DNA of 64,000 bases from NCBI GenBank assembly GCA_006503535.1, contig QYRS01000014.1, positions 558,001-622,000 of the forward strand, written 5' to 3'. Below, in pieces: positions 22,300 through 34,887 of this stretch. Positions within the stretch are counted from its first letter, which is position 1; each line of letters opens with the position of its first letter. Under the pieces are notes generated by a model, which was not told the origin of the DNA, did not search any database, and saw nothing but the letters and a program-made list of their open reading frames with translations. Made by a program: the position numbers and the translations under genes. This stretch comes from Arthrinium phaeospermum. Lineage: Eukaryota > Ascomycota > Sordariomycetes > Amphisphaeriales > Apiosporaceae.

Positions 22300-23888
22300 C
22301 GCAGCTTAGGAATGCGGGTAGGCTCAGTTGAGCATAACTGATTTGCACAATACGATCGAGAAAGCCTTTGCGGGCGAGAATTAACTGAGATTTGGGGCTA
22401 GGATTCAATCGTTGATTCAGAGGGATTGCCATACTCGCTGCTACAAGTTGAACCAGACACGGATTGAATGGTTAGACAAGAGGGGTACCATGGATGCGGC
22501 TCCTCCAGGCAGCCAGGCGCTGTGAAAGGGGGCTAGCTGGCCTGGACGTTAAACTCGACCCCGCAATCCATGGAGCGCGCGCGGAAACAACTCCACTGCC
22601 CTATACGCCACAATGCCGTATTGAGACTGCAAACCTGTTTCTGGAGAAGGCACGCCCATTTTGAAGCTCTGAGTATTCGAGAGAACCTTTAGTAGTAGTA
22701 CTTGTGATCCAGAGGGAAGGAAGCGCGATGGGGTGGCTGGAGAGAGCCCATTGGGAAGCAATTGAGAATGGTAACCGAAGCACTCGACAGTTTCAATCTA
22801 CCCCGCTATTAAGCAACTAGCTGCCATTCAACAAGCATTAGCAAAAGGGGCTAACAGGGCCTGTAAACAAAGAGGCTACGGGACAAGCTCAAGCTGTGGC
22901 CCTGAGCTGACCAACAGCATCTCCAACGCCGTCTTTCTCTGCACCTCATTCATAGTAACCCCATTCCACGCAGATCTGGGCGTAGATTGCTGGGCTTCCA
23001 AGAATGGCGTCTCGTCAACATTGATACGATTGGCCTACCGGCAAATGTGATATTATCTTCAGCATTGGGATGTATGCTACGCAAGGCTGAAATCATTCGC
23101 TTCAGAACTTGGTGGGGTAGCTCCGTCTGTCCATCAGTCCCCCCATATGCCGGCCGCTACCAGTCCCTGCAATATTCGCCATGGTAAGTTAGCTGTTTTA
23201 CGCAGGGCCACTATCTCGGGGCGCATTGAATATTACGTGCCGTCCTTAAAATGACGACGAGAGTAGACAAGAAACCCGCAAGGCAACTTGCGAACCAGGG
23301 CGTTGGTGTGGCTCACGCTTTCTTTCAAATCAGGCTTGCTCGCATCAGTCGATTGCGCATATGCCAGTCAGCACTTGGAGAGACCAAACGAATCCTCATA
23401 TGATAGCCACGCCACACCGGGCGGCAGGATGACGACTGTGTGATTATGGTGTCTGGCTGATTGGCTGCGGTAGGGGAGCCGTGCATGTCATTGCTACCCA
23501 TCAGAGGCAAGGGCTGGGTGGTTTCGCAGGGACAAGCCTTATCTGTGGTGCAGCTAGGCAGACCGACGGATTTGGTGGCTTAACGGCATGAATGAGGATC
23601 CAATATGCCTCGCACGGCAGCCTCTCTTTGTGATGTATCTGGTCGGGTTGCCGCCAGTTTGCCCCAGGGTATATGACGCAAGCAACGAGGCAACCATTGA
23701 CGTTCGCCCCGACGTGTTCCCCTCCAGATATATGGCGACGATCTCGTGGTTCTCGACCGTTCAAACCACTCTCTGCCAATCACGAAAGTTCAACCGCAAT
23801 ACGATTCCACCAGTCGCCAGCACATTGGGCACTGCTAGAACTTTCATTCGATGCTGAAACTGGACCTGTATCAATCGAGGGCTGATCT
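22300..23888. other. Intergenic, no gene supported
   Basis: About 1.6 kb with only short frames in all six phases. It includes the promoter of the minus-strand gene ending at 22299 and that of the plus-strand gene starting at 23889. No repeat or RNA gene is recognised. Confidence 0.5.
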
Positions 23889-24625
23889 ATGGAGCCTACT
23901 ACTGCACTTGGAGTCGCGGCAGCGGCCACTCAGTTCTTTGACATCGCGCGCAACCTGATCGGCCAGTATCAAGACAACCGCCAGCCTCCCGTGTCGCAGA
24001 CGGCATTCAGAAAGACGGCCGTCGACTTGCGCAAGCTGAGCACGACCTTCAAGCAGCGCCCGCAGCCACCATCCCATGATGGCACCGATCCACTTCATAA
24101 ACATCAGCATGTTAGTTCTCGTCGCCACTTACCCTGTCGTTGCCAGCGGAGCGAGCGCATGGATGCTAATACCGGGCAAAGGCTCTTGACCAACTAATAG
24201 TGGACTGCGACAAGACCACCGAAGAACTCATCGACCTACTCGACAAGGTGCAGCCCGAGGACAAAGAGGGATCCTCGGCGTGGGCCAGCATCGGGCAGGC
24301 CATCTCGTCCGTGTGGAACGCAGATAAGATCAAGAACCTGGAGGAGCGCGTGGGGACTTTCCAGCACCAGTTGACCCTGCGCCTGGTGGCCTACATGGAG
24401 GCCAAGCAGGGCCCGACGCCGTTCGAGGAGGACAACTCCCTGCCAAAGATGATGCGGAGTGATAATAGGATCATTGATATGATCAACAACGCGCACCCAG
24501 ACACGCGGCGCGAGGCCGAGGAGAGGCACTCGGGGGTCATGAGCGCGGTTTCATTATCGGGGGATCAGCGCAGCATGTCCATGCCGGAGATGGATCTGGG
24601 GGTAAGCGTTGTCGAGACAGTATGA
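23889..24625 (+). CDS. Stand-alone fungal NLR/STAND N-terminal domain protein
   Basis: Model join(23889..24110, 24182..24625), 221 residues. The N-terminus MEPTTALGVAAAATQFFDIA, then RNLIGQ, resembles the all-helical N-terminal domain found on fungal STAND/NACHT and ankyrin proteins (PF17111-like). After splicing the helix ALDQLIVDCDKTTEELIDLLD follows, then WASIGQAISSVWNADKIKNL and EERVGTFQHQLTLRLVAYME, also typical of that domain. The 71-nt intron 24111-24181 has donor GTTAGT and branch GCTAAT, phase 0. There is no NACHT, NB-ARC or repeat domain, so it may be a truncated NLR or a deliberate single-domain partner. GTAAGC close to the stop (24602) could be another donor, but I see no convincing downstream exon. 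The adjacent gene is a broken HET gene. Confidence 0.7.
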
Positions 24626-24959
24626 AGCCTTTCGCGTGACTGGCCATGTATTTAGAAACGAAACTCCATTTAGAGCGTTGGCGTTTCTCCGTACTGAAGC
24701 CAATTTCTCGAATACATTTGATCATGAACCATTTCAATGGCCGAAGGTGCGTTGCTAACATTACATGGACCAAATATGATAGGCCCAATAGAGAGTCGTC
24801 AGCAGCGAATGCGGCGTGGTGCATCCCCTTTCCCCGCCCTCGGATGGTGTGATGGAACGTCATTTCCTTCCAGCTGACTTGACCTTTCTAAATTGCCCAC
24901 GCCAAACCTGAACTGTTATTATCACCACCCCTGTCAAAGGAGGGCCCCAAGGCCAAACT
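24626..24959. other. Intergenic upstream of the broken HET gene
   Basis: 334 nt. The 3' flank of the NLR-like gene and putative promoter of the HET locus. No NACHT-like coding sequence is seen that could extend the upstream gene. Confidence 0.5.
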
Positions 24960-27022
24960 ATGGATTCAAATGCAAGGTCACGGCCGCACATTTACTCTTC
25001 ACTCCCGCGTCCCGACAGCTTCCGGCTGCTGGAGCTTGAACCAGCAGCGGATGATCAGGACCCTCTGGAAGGGTCTCTAACTACCACCACACTCGAAACT
25101 GTCGACGTCGACCTTGCCACTCGATACACGGCGTTATCCTACGTCTGGGGCAACCCGGTTCCAGTCGAATCGGTTGCGCTCAATGGCTGTAGCGTTGGCA
25201 TCGCTGCCAATTTAGCGCAGGCTCTGCGAGACATCCGCCACACTTCCCGAGCCGTGGTCCTGTGGGCCTCATGGGCGACATCTACCGCCGCGCGGCTGCC
25301 ACTATCATCTACCTCGGCCCGTATAAGAGGAACGTGCAGTTCTTGTTCAATCACATCGCGGCCATGAATCTTGAAAGGCGCCGGTTACAGAGTGAGGACC
25401 CTCCCGATCAGCCGGACGACTTGGATTCGAATTTGCGCTCCGGGTCAGGGTCTTGCCTTGGGAATGACTCCTCGGCCAGCTCAGAAGCGGCGCAAAGTGA
25501 CTCGAAAGCCGACCCAGAAACCACACAGCTGTGGCTAGCTATCCATGAGATTTGCTCCAACGACTGGTTCACCAGGGCATGGGCGTTTCCGGAACTCGTT
25601 CTCTCAGTCGACCCTCGCATCCAGTTTGGTATAATGCTGGCTCGGTGGGCCGACGTTGCCAGCGTGGTAGAGAGCCTCTTGGAAGGCAAAGCGCGGTCGA
25701 TCTACATAGGGAGACCAAGTGTGTTTCTGAAACTAAACCAAGCTACCCAGGGCAAGGGGGAAGATACTATGAGCAACCTGATACGTGCAAGAGCCGGCGC
25801 AGATGTTACCGATCCAAGAGACTTCTTCTACTGCCTTTTGGGCATCGCCAAGGACCGCCGGGATTGGGCTAGCACGATTCGAGCGGATTACGATGTATCG
25901 ACATCATCGCTGTACGCCTCGGTCGCCCACGAGATGCTCGGTCGCGGCGACATCATGCTAGGGGAGTTGCTATCGTCCCATTATGCTGCAAACCATAGAC
26001 AGCTTCCTATATCTCGGATGCCGCTTCGGTATTTTCTCCCCTCGTGGGTGCCAGACTGGGGCGTCACGGGGTACGATGAAGCATGCCCTAGGTACATCTG
26101 GCCCGATTCTCTGCCGAACCAAGGGCCGGTGGGTGATCTGGATGGGGTTTTGGTTCTGCCATTATGGCCGGGCGGGCCCAAACGCATCGAGAGGCTGAGC
26201 GGGTGTTTACCGGCCAGCTGGATAGGGAAATCGGATATCGAGCCGATAGCGCGCGCGGCCTCAACCGTCCTGCAGGTTCCATTTGATCCCCAACGGAAGG
26301 CCGAGTCTAGCGTCTATAGGCTCCTCGACGCATCACTGGCCCATCTACAATCCTACAACAATTGGTACTCGTCAGAAAGGGGAAAGAAGCATCGCCGAGA
26401 AGTCGTAAATGACGACCACCAATATTTCCTCCCGTTCGAATCGGCCTTGGAGATGGGTAACATAGGAGGGGTTGGTACAACACTAGGACCAGGAAATAAG
26501 AACTGGAACAAGTTGCTCCAGTTCGAGAACGGCGTAGAGGACCAGGGCTTCATCGTAGACGAAGCGAAACGGTTCCGCTTTGCCATTCTTCACAATGGCG
26601 AGGCAGCGGTCGTGCCGGAGAGCTCTACAGTCGGCGACGAAGTCTTCACGACATTCATGTCCCCAACGAAGGGGAGGGGGTCTAGGCAGTGGGTGACGTG
26701 TGTTGGACGACCGGTAAGCGGCTTCGAGGCTACCAACGGGGGGATAGCCCGTTACGCTAAGCAGCGATTTCTCGAGCCGCTGGAGGCGGCCCTCAGCGAG
26801 AGAAAGTCCGGCGACCAGTCCGTCGTCCCTGGTTCGGACTGGGCTTCACTCGGGCCATTCGTAGACAAGGCACCGATACTTAAGCGGGTACAGGCAGATC
26901 TCGGTCTCAGGGATGACTTGTTCGATATCTGCCACTATCGCGTGATAGGAGTCGCTGTTAATGCTTCTGCACCGCATAACTTACTGGCTAGGGCGAGAAT
27001 CCATTACATCGCCATCCACTGA
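24960..27022 (+). pseudogene. HET-domain gene with frameshifting internal deletion
   Basis: The frame from ATG 24960 encodes a normal HET N-terminus with RYTALSYVWG (about residues 55-64) up to VVLW at residue 102 (25263-25265), then goes out of frame. The +1-shifted frame starting at 25262 resumes at once with GLMGDIYRRAAATIIYLGP and stays open for over 580 codons, including the RAWAFPELVL motif. In the intact HET-ankyrin genes of this window about 18 residues separate that Trp from the G-Q-M that aligns here with G-L-M, and they contain the core D-A-L-C-I-N-Q. Those residues are absent. No intron can supply them because the DNA is contiguous. The open 3' part suggests a recent event. A gene model could instead start at ATG 25271 and give a protein without the first HET motifs. 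Confidence 0.72.
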
Positions 27023-28382
27023 GAAAAGATGTATCAAGAAGTGGGCTCATTCTACTCTAGGACTTGGCTCTTCTGTATTCAAAGCGGTTCTATACTGCTT
27101 TAAAAGGTCAAACTTTCGGCGCATATGAGGTCATACTCGCATGTTGTTCAAACGTATATTACGTTACAGTAATATTGTTAATGCATATATAGAGAACGCC
27201 TCGTAATCTTTGATTCCTTTCTTACGAAAAGTTCAGCCTTCATCTTGGAACGATATGATTATACTGAAATTATTCAGGCCTCCCTTCGGGGCCCATCAGA
27301 GATTTCAGTTTACCACCCGTGTTTAATCTCGACTCTGGCTCCCAACTGTCTCAATGGTGCAGCTCGGAAACATCCGTCAATCCCATTAACAAGACCCAAG
27401 CTCAATAAACCCCATCTACTGACGGCAAAACGCACAACCAGTAGCTGGAGTTGACATTGGTTGAGCCGGGCGCCAGACGATCCTGAGATGCCATACCTTC
27501 ACAAATCCAGTTAGCGATATATCCACCGCGATTACAAAGGCTCAGAACCAGACTCGTTTCTTTGCATATATTTCCAAGTTGCCATTTAGGATTTCCCTCA
27601 AAACTCCTTTCGTACGTTAGATCAATCGTTAGTCTCATGGGCCGCAGTCCCATTTTGATGATGACCTGGTTATGGTCTTGTTGCCTCTGCTGCGACGTGC
27701 TGCAAAGGTTTCGGCTTCCGTGATAAAGGCAGCCCCGCGGCAGCATGAGGACTATTTCGTTTAGCTGACCAACTGTATACATCCTTTTGCCAGTCGCCAA
27801 CAGTTATTATAAGACAGCCAAACTCGCAGTGCGTGATGCTAGGCCATCCCTTACCGGAAGAGGTGGAGGCAACTGGCAGGCGACCGGGCGTAGCATATAA
27901 GGAGTCCAGGAGGCCTTTCACTCATTGTAGAAGCAGCTGACTCAGCCAACGAGAAGGATATCGGACCGCGATTGGGCGCCTCAAGCGCTTCCGTAATAGG
28001 CTATGCTTCGTATTATATAAGACGGCGTAGCCTGCTTGTTTGTACTACCACACGGAAATGGAGTGCTGCCTGACATGGCAGAGATCTGCACAAACTCCGG
28101 TCCTCTACGCCACTCTCACCTCGATGATCGATGAATACAATGATTTTATTGGCGATGGCGTGCCATTCAGTCTGACTGTTTGCGGCGGCGCAAGGCAATA
28201 TGGGAACCTTGGCAACAGGACACCGGTCAGCGGCTGCGCTGTCGGCTGCCTGCCATAGTACAGTTGCCCGCCATGGGAGAAGCCAGTAAAACAAAAGCGA
28301 CCGCCTGTCGCCTCGTCGGCATTTCGCTGCTTTCTTCATCTTCCTGTAAAGCCCACTTGAGACATAAACCCCCAGTAAAGCA
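27023..28382. other. Intergenic, no gene supported
   Basis: About 1.36 kb. Short frames on the minus strand near 27400-27920 contain a few splice-like signals but no domain or signal peptide I can identify. Confidence 0.45.
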
Positions 28383-29201
28383 ATGCGGATATTTAGTTGG
28401 AGCGTTCTTCTATTGTTGGTTCCGTGTGCACAAGTTGCTCTGGGCTTAATCGCGTCAAAGACACCCCAGCACAATATTGCTGCAATCACTGCCAAGGCTG
28501 TATCTACCACGCAATCTGTTGCAACTCGAGATCCGCGACTTTGCGGGTACATGAGTGGCAATGCAGGTCGGTCGAAAACATAATTCTCCCACTCGAGCCT
28601 GAGACTAACAAAGTCCATTGCACAATTCTCAGCCTTACCCTTTATGTGCGAACGAGGTCAGATGTGTCGCACAAACTCCCAAAACAGCGTAGCTGGATGT
28701 GTAGACATTTCGGCCGGCGTCGCCCTACAGTCCATCGTCACGGCTTGCCGCGACTACGCGGTCGTTTCGAACGGAGGCTGTGATACCCCTACACCACGCA
28801 TAGGATGCTGGTAAGTCCCGCGTCTTCCTTGTCCTCCAGAACTAAGAATCTTCTACTGACTTTACGCATTACACAGCCTCGATCCCTCTAACCCGGTTTG
28901 TTTCAACATGAAGTACACCGCCCCCGCGAGTCTCGAGAATTTCAACGTCTACCGATGCGGCAAACCAGGCAACGCAGGCGCCTTTCTGGCCTGGGACCCC
29001 ACAGCGCCGGCGTCCGGAGGACCTACCAGCACGGTGCTTCCGGGGTTCTCATCGCCTACCAATACGCCCGACCCGACGCCTGGCGAAAGTGGGCTTTCTC
29101 GGTCCGACAAGATCGCCCTTGGCTGCGGTATAGGCGTCGGTCTACCCGCCACCATCGCAGGTATCATCAGCTGCATTATAGCCATCAGGAAGCGAAGATA
29201 G
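28383..29201 (+). CDS. Secreted cysteine-rich protein with C-terminal membrane anchor
   Basis: Model join(28383..28566, 28633..28810, 28877..29201), 228 residues. Residues 1-21 form a signal peptide (RIFSWSVLLLLVPCAQVALG). The ectodomain has regularly placed cysteines: LCGYMSGNA, PFMCERGQMC, AGCVD, TACRDY, GGCDT, IGCCLD, PVCFNM, YRCGK. A Pro/Ser/Thr-rich stalk follows, then a single membrane helix and the basic stop R-K-R-R. This layout is common in fungal cell-surface proteins of unknown role. Both introns are 66 nt. The first has an unusual donor (GTCGGT) but a strong CTAAC branch; the second has GTAAGT and CTGAC. Splicing creates G-C-C-L-D-P and removes the stops seen in unspliced frames. 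Presumably it resides at the plasma membrane with the ectodomain in the cell wall. Confidence 0.78.
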
Positions 29202-32200
29202 CCTGTACCACAGTACACTCTACGACAGTACACAGACTTCTACACACAAGGACCTTCAGATCATCGAATTAACATTCAGCCATGTGTAACAGTGCCCGCT
29301 GTCACTGTTTGACTTTCTGTATCCATCGAGCATTAGGCAAAGTGCGTATGCTCCTTCTTCTGTTCCTGCAATTTCATCATACCTTGTTGCATCTGCTGTT
29401 CAGTTTACCATCGCAGATGAGTCATGCAGATGTCATCATCACGGACTCGCCAAGCATCTGTATCATAGAATAAATCCCTAGACGAATAAAGTATTAAAAC
29501 CTCAGTCCTAGCTTAAATGCATGTGACATTATCTCTATCTACCCAGTAATAGTTGTGTAGATACATATAAAGGAGCTTGATCGGTTCGGCCGACGCCCAC
29601 AGGGCTGAGAGCTGAACTCCAATCGGTCCAACAGACGTTCACCACGTACAATCGCAAAGGCGCAGCTCAAGATATCCTTCCGGAGCACCCCGAAGTCGCT
29701 GGGTCATCCCATGAGCAGGACGACAACCCAGACCAACAGTTAATAGGTGACCCAGGCAGGCAGTCCTCCTTTCAACCCCCAACATCCCAGAAACTGTCCT
29801 GTCGATTCTGCCGCGGCTCTGAACGAGCCCGAAAGTTTCCCAATCCCTCTAGACACGGTTTGGATGCCATGGCGTCCAGTGTAATCACAACGTAAACAAA
29901 ACCTTGTTAGACTTGATCTTCGCGATCGACCCCGATGATCAAGTCACGGCACCCTCGAGTCTGTCATGGGCACTGCCACCGCAGGTGACGCCCTCCAGCT
30001 GGTGTGCTCGAGGGCCAAAGAGACACAACTGGGCTATACCCGGTCAGCCTTTGCCAAGTCCTCATCCGTCAACAGCTTCACCTAGCTCCCCTACACCAAT
30101 GCAGAAGAGGAGCAGGAGAAGACCACAATCCCCGCCAACAAAGCCTAGTTCTCGAAGCTTACGCCCTCTGCCATATACCAGATCCGATGCGAGCTGGGCA
30201 GCGCCCATCTGAGTGAGGCCGGTTGTGCCGACGTCCACAGCCGCCCGCCAAGAGGATGGGCAAAAGCGTCCTCGCCATGCGCTTCGCCCGTGACTTCTGG
30301 TTCCAAAATGAGGACAAGACCGTTGAAGCCGTCAGGGCGAGCACTTTCAGGCCATGTGCCTCAAAGGTGAGCCAAACGCCAGTTCACGCGCTGAATCTGG
30401 ACCCGATCGCCGTATACAAATTTACCTCCGTTTTCGTCTCCTCCATCCTGACCTTCTCCATCTTCCACGTTCTGGACTGTGATGACAACCCGCTGGTGCA
30501 GCCAAGCTTGTGCGACCGCGTAGCAAATGCGCACGTATGCCCGGCGTCAGCGCCTCTCATGGCCGCCAGCAAGGAGACGCGACACCCACGCCTGACTTCC
30601 GTGCTCTAGTCGTGGCAAAGGATACTTGAAAGGTATGGATTGCCATGAAGCGGATGGTAGACTTGAGGAAGAGCTCCCAATACGGGTCTTGGGTGGCCGA
30701 CAAGGACGATGGAACTGTTATATCTTGGATTCTGCTTGGTAGGCGACAATGGGTGTGAAGATCTTGCTAACTTCATAGCCACAATGGCTATGTTGGTCTC
30801 TTGGGCCATCATGTGACATGGTGGGCAGGTCGCCGACTGTGATGGAATCATAGGAATTGTTGCCGTGTTTGGGCCTCATCCAGATGTGAATCGAGAGATT
30901 CTCCAAGACGATGGAAATCTGTTTCAAGGAAGCTTGGTTGAGTTGGTGGTGATGGCAGTCGATGTTCCGCCAACAAATGTCGTGGTGATTAGAAGAACGA
31001 ATCATTTCGAAATCGCACCGTGGACGCATCGAAGATTGTTCGCATTGTTCCAGTGTTGTACCAGGAATAGTTTGAGATTGAAGTTCTTCGAGTATGACTT
31101 GCGGCTCAGCCCGGTGTGTACTCGCTTATGCATGGTCGAGGAAGGTCCCGGAGAACACCCCCATCAATGGCGTTTGACAGTGGCCAGAGATGGAGTGAGC
31201 TTGTGTTCGCTCGCATGGTAATTACCTCTGCGTGTGAATTTGTCTCTGCATGACGCCAAAAGTAGCCAGATGATGTTGTCAGTGCCGTCAGAGTGCGTAT
31301 ACGGCAGATGTGTTCGGGACGTCAGTGTCTCCACGACAGGACTTCACACGACATGCTGTCAATATGGTCTTCGACCATATAGTTTGGGATATGTCCCGAG
31401 GCCGAAGCTGATTTGGTCTTTCGAGAACCTCCTTGTATTGGCGTTGAAAAGTGGTTTGGAGAGACTCTTCGGCCAGATTGGATCTGGGCGCAATGCTCGA
31501 CATGAAACCGATTGAAGACGAAGAAAGAACAGCGCCACCATGCGTATTGGTAAGGGGTGCCGGGGGCTTCCCAGGAGTATTGCAGACCCTCGAGTAGTAA
31601 TTCGATAGTAGATCCCGCGGTTGGGCATGGTAGCTCGTGCCAGATCACCGTTGGTCGTGGAAATGCTGGGCCTGGAGGAAAGGTTGCGAAGAGAATGTCG
31701 AAGTTGACGGAGGCAATTGCCTGCTCTCCGTGTCTGCTGGAGAGGTAGATTGACAGCCTACGTGACCAGGCACCAAGGGAAGTAGTAGGTGAAAATGGCA
31801 AATCTGATGTTGAATTACAGGCTGTAGTTGAACCAACATGATTTGAGATGTAATGTGGTCCCAGACGACTCCATGTTGATTAGAGTAGCGTTCAAAGGCA
31901 CATACTCAATCCCAAACGGAAAAAAACATGACGGTCTCCGAAAATGTAGGAGGTCGATGATCGAATGTGTAAGGGGGTGTGGCCGACTGGAGTTCAGGTG
32001 AGGGTTGTTACCAGCCAGAGATCGTAGGCGAAGGGATGAAGAACCAGAGACGATCCTGTTAACGGAGGATTTGCAAGGGTTGCCAGTGGTGGTGAACTCG
32101 GAGGGTTTCAGATCTCGGCGATCGCGATCTGAATTCGGACAGCAAACACTGAGGGCTGCTTCATCGCTGAAGTACATAGGATTGAGGCGGCCGTTCCCTG

Positions 32201-33605
32201 ACCAAATGTATCATGACGAGAGATGGCGGGATTGTCTCCATGCTGCCAGTGCTGGTCTGGCATCGGGCCAAGGTGCCAATGGTGTCAATGGTAGACCGAA
32301 TGGGCTCGCTGATATTTGAAGGTAGGCCGACTAAGACCAAAAATGGAGTGTATGATGATACATGGTGAGACTGGTCAAAGGTCGCGCAGACGACCCTGCC
32401 ATCGATTGAATGTATCGACTAGAATAGTGATCTGACAAGTCAAGCCTGCTCTGCTGCATGCTCGAATGTGCCGGCCATTTGATCGAGGCTCAAACTGCCA
32501 AGTAGACTAGAGCACGATCGAACAGCCTTTAGGCATGGTCATCTTCATTGAATGGCGTGTGTTCTCGTCATGGTCCAAAGGCAATCGGGCAGCTGGTTTT
32601 GTGGTAATAGCATATAGCTCGATGTAGGTGTATGAAGTCAGGACCCCAACTACGGATTCGTCTGAGTGGGTGTATGGGTCACTCGTTCAGCGACCCAGTT
32701 GGCCGACGCATCCAGGAAATGGATTAGGTACTCCCGGCCGCCTGCAATGCAAAAAGCCGGTTGTGTATATGTTGGTAATGGAAATGTGGTATGAATCGTG
32801 TTTGGTTTACCGCCATTTTTGATGAGCGCGCGATAGCTTCAAGTTGGCAACGCTCTTGCGAATTTGCCAACGTTCTCACGCCTCCTCCGACGTCGAATAT
32901 GTACGTCGCGACCATATGCTCGTTCTCGAAAAGATGTGGCTTCGGAGAGATTGGTCAGTGGATTGATTTGGACCAGTGCTAATCGAGTTTGAACAAACCA
33001 ATGTAGGTGAGAATTTGGCGTCGCCCGTCCACTGGGGAGCACCTAAAGTATGTCACGAAATAGGTGAGTACCCAGAGGACTCCCGATCAGCTGATGGTGC
33101 CCAGTGAGGTAGAATTGAGCTCTCTACTGCTCGCCCAGGGACCAATGTTCGACTCTCCAGCTCATGCTTCCAGGTGTAGTCGTGTTCGTCACATTCAAAG
33201 TCAAGTGTGTTTTGCAGCTGTCGAAAGGCAACCCGAACAACAGGAACTGTATATCCAGTATTGTTCGCTGTGTATGCAATGGATGATCTTGTGTCTTCAG
33301 TGAAGCATTTATACAGCGTCGGAAACCTAGCCAAGACATACCGTCGGCTGAATGTCAGATCATGCATTCGCAGGAAGTCAGATGATGATGTTAGATTCCA
33401 TACCTGGGTAGGTCCTGTGCGAGTGGCGAATCAACTTCCCCTGCAGTCGGCTGCATGTTTCCATCACGCAGCTGGCCGGCTGACCGCGAGGAGCCATGCC
33501 GTTGTGTATGTGCGCTGGTATTAGGAATCAGCTGGCTGATGAGTAGCAAACTCTAGTCGAAGACTGTTTGCCACCATTTGATGTGTTCTTTGTGAACAAA
33601 TGCTC
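29202..33605. other. Long gene-poor region before the repeat block
   Basis: About 4.4 kb without a supported gene. The frames are short and change phase often. One reads G-K-S-V-L-A-M near 30255 and looks superficially like a P-loop, but nothing around it supports an NTPase. From about 30.6 kb the DNA is rich in TG and GA dinucleotides and in T-G-G-T words, as in the minisatellite that follows, and may be decayed repeat sequence. No transposon ends or transposase were recognised. Confidence 0.4.
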
Positions 33606-34840
33606 CGTTCAGACGATGGTTCTCTAATGGATCTGTGCCCTGGGTGGTAGTGTGTTTAACTTGGGGTGTGTGTGCCCTTGATGCAGGCTCGATGTACTTG
33701 TGCCCCTGTTGACGATGTGCGCTCTTGGTGTGTGTGTGTCAGTGTAGTGAATGAACCTATATAATGGATTAATTATGCCCCTACTGGATGTATGCCCTTG
33801 TTTGTAGTTTGATGTGTGTCCCCAATGGATTTGTGCCCGTGTTGGGTGTGTGCCCTGGAGGAGGTATACCCTTGATAGATGCTTGCCCCGATGGAGGTAT
33901 GCCCCGATGGAGGTGTGCCCTGAAGAATGTGTGCCCTTGTTTGGAGTTTGCCCCTGTTTGATGTGTGCCATTAAAGGATGATGTGTGCCTTTGATAGACG
34001 TATGCCCTTGATGGATAATGTATGCCCCTGTTTGATGTGTGCTCCCAATGGATGTATGCCTTTGATGGATGTGTGCCCTGATGGATGTGTGCCCTGATGG
34101 ATGTGTGCCCTGATGGATGTGTGCTCTGATGGATGTGTGCCCCGATGGGTGTGTACCCCGATAGGTATGTGCCCTGAAGAATGTGTGCCCTTGATGGATG
34201 TATGCCCCGATGGATGATATATGCCCTTGTTTGGGGTTTGCCCCTGCTTGATGTGTACTCCCAATGGATTTGTGCCTGTTTGGGTGTGTGCCCTGATGGA
34301 GGTATGCCCTTGATGAATGCTTGCCCCGATGGATGTGTGTCTAGATGGATTTTTGCCCTTGTTTGGAGTTTGCCCCTGTTTGATGTGTGCCATCAAAGGA
34401 TGATGTGTGCCCTTGATGATGTATGCCCCTGTTTGATGTGTGCTCCCAATGGATGTATGCATTTGATGAGAGTGTGCCCCGATGGATGTGTCCCCTTGAG
34501 ATGGATGTGTGCCCCAAAGAATGTGTGCCCTTGATGGATGCTGGCCCCGATGGATGTGTGTCCAGATGAATGGTGTGTGCCCTTGATGAAGTATGCCCCC
34601 CTTGGATGATGTGTTCTTGATGAGCGTATGCTCTGTTCAGACGATATTGATTGATGTGTGCCCTTGTTGGATGAACGACATTGTGGAATAGTATGTTCAT
34701 ATTGGATGAAGTATGCCCCATGGACGTGTGCCCTTGATGAACCATGAGGGATGGACCTTGTGTAATCATGTTGCATGGATGCCCTTTGACGGATGATGTG
34801 TTCCTGGTGGATTGATGGATGATGGTGCGACAATCAGTGC
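33606..34840. repeat. Minisatellite based on a 16-bp unit with a higher-order period
   Basis: The basic unit is TGATGGATGTGTGCCC and variants. It is cleanest at 34063-34142, where about five near-perfect copies lie head to tail. Elsewhere the units are degenerate (GATGTATGCCCC, GTTTGATGTGTGCC). A longer block starting TGCCCTTGTTTGGAGTTTGC occurs at 33932 and again at 34354, giving a higher-order period near 422 bp with small indels. Read on the minus strand the array is open over long distances and would encode His/Thr/Gly-rich repeats, but composition and frame switching argue against a gene. Boundaries are approximate. Confidence 0.85.
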
Positions 34841-34887
34841 TGCTGCTCTCTTGCTCCCTGTGCCAAAGAGAATGCAGTGGTGGTGGT

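Noticed and set aside
30223..30609. G-K-S-V-L-A-M as a P-loop of an NB-ARC protein
   Set aside because: No hydrophobic strand before the motif, no Walker B or other NTPase motifs, and no extendable exon structure.
31322..31801. 159-codon minus-strand frame
   Set aside because: No recognisable domain; it lies in TG/GA-rich decayed sequence and has no splice partners.
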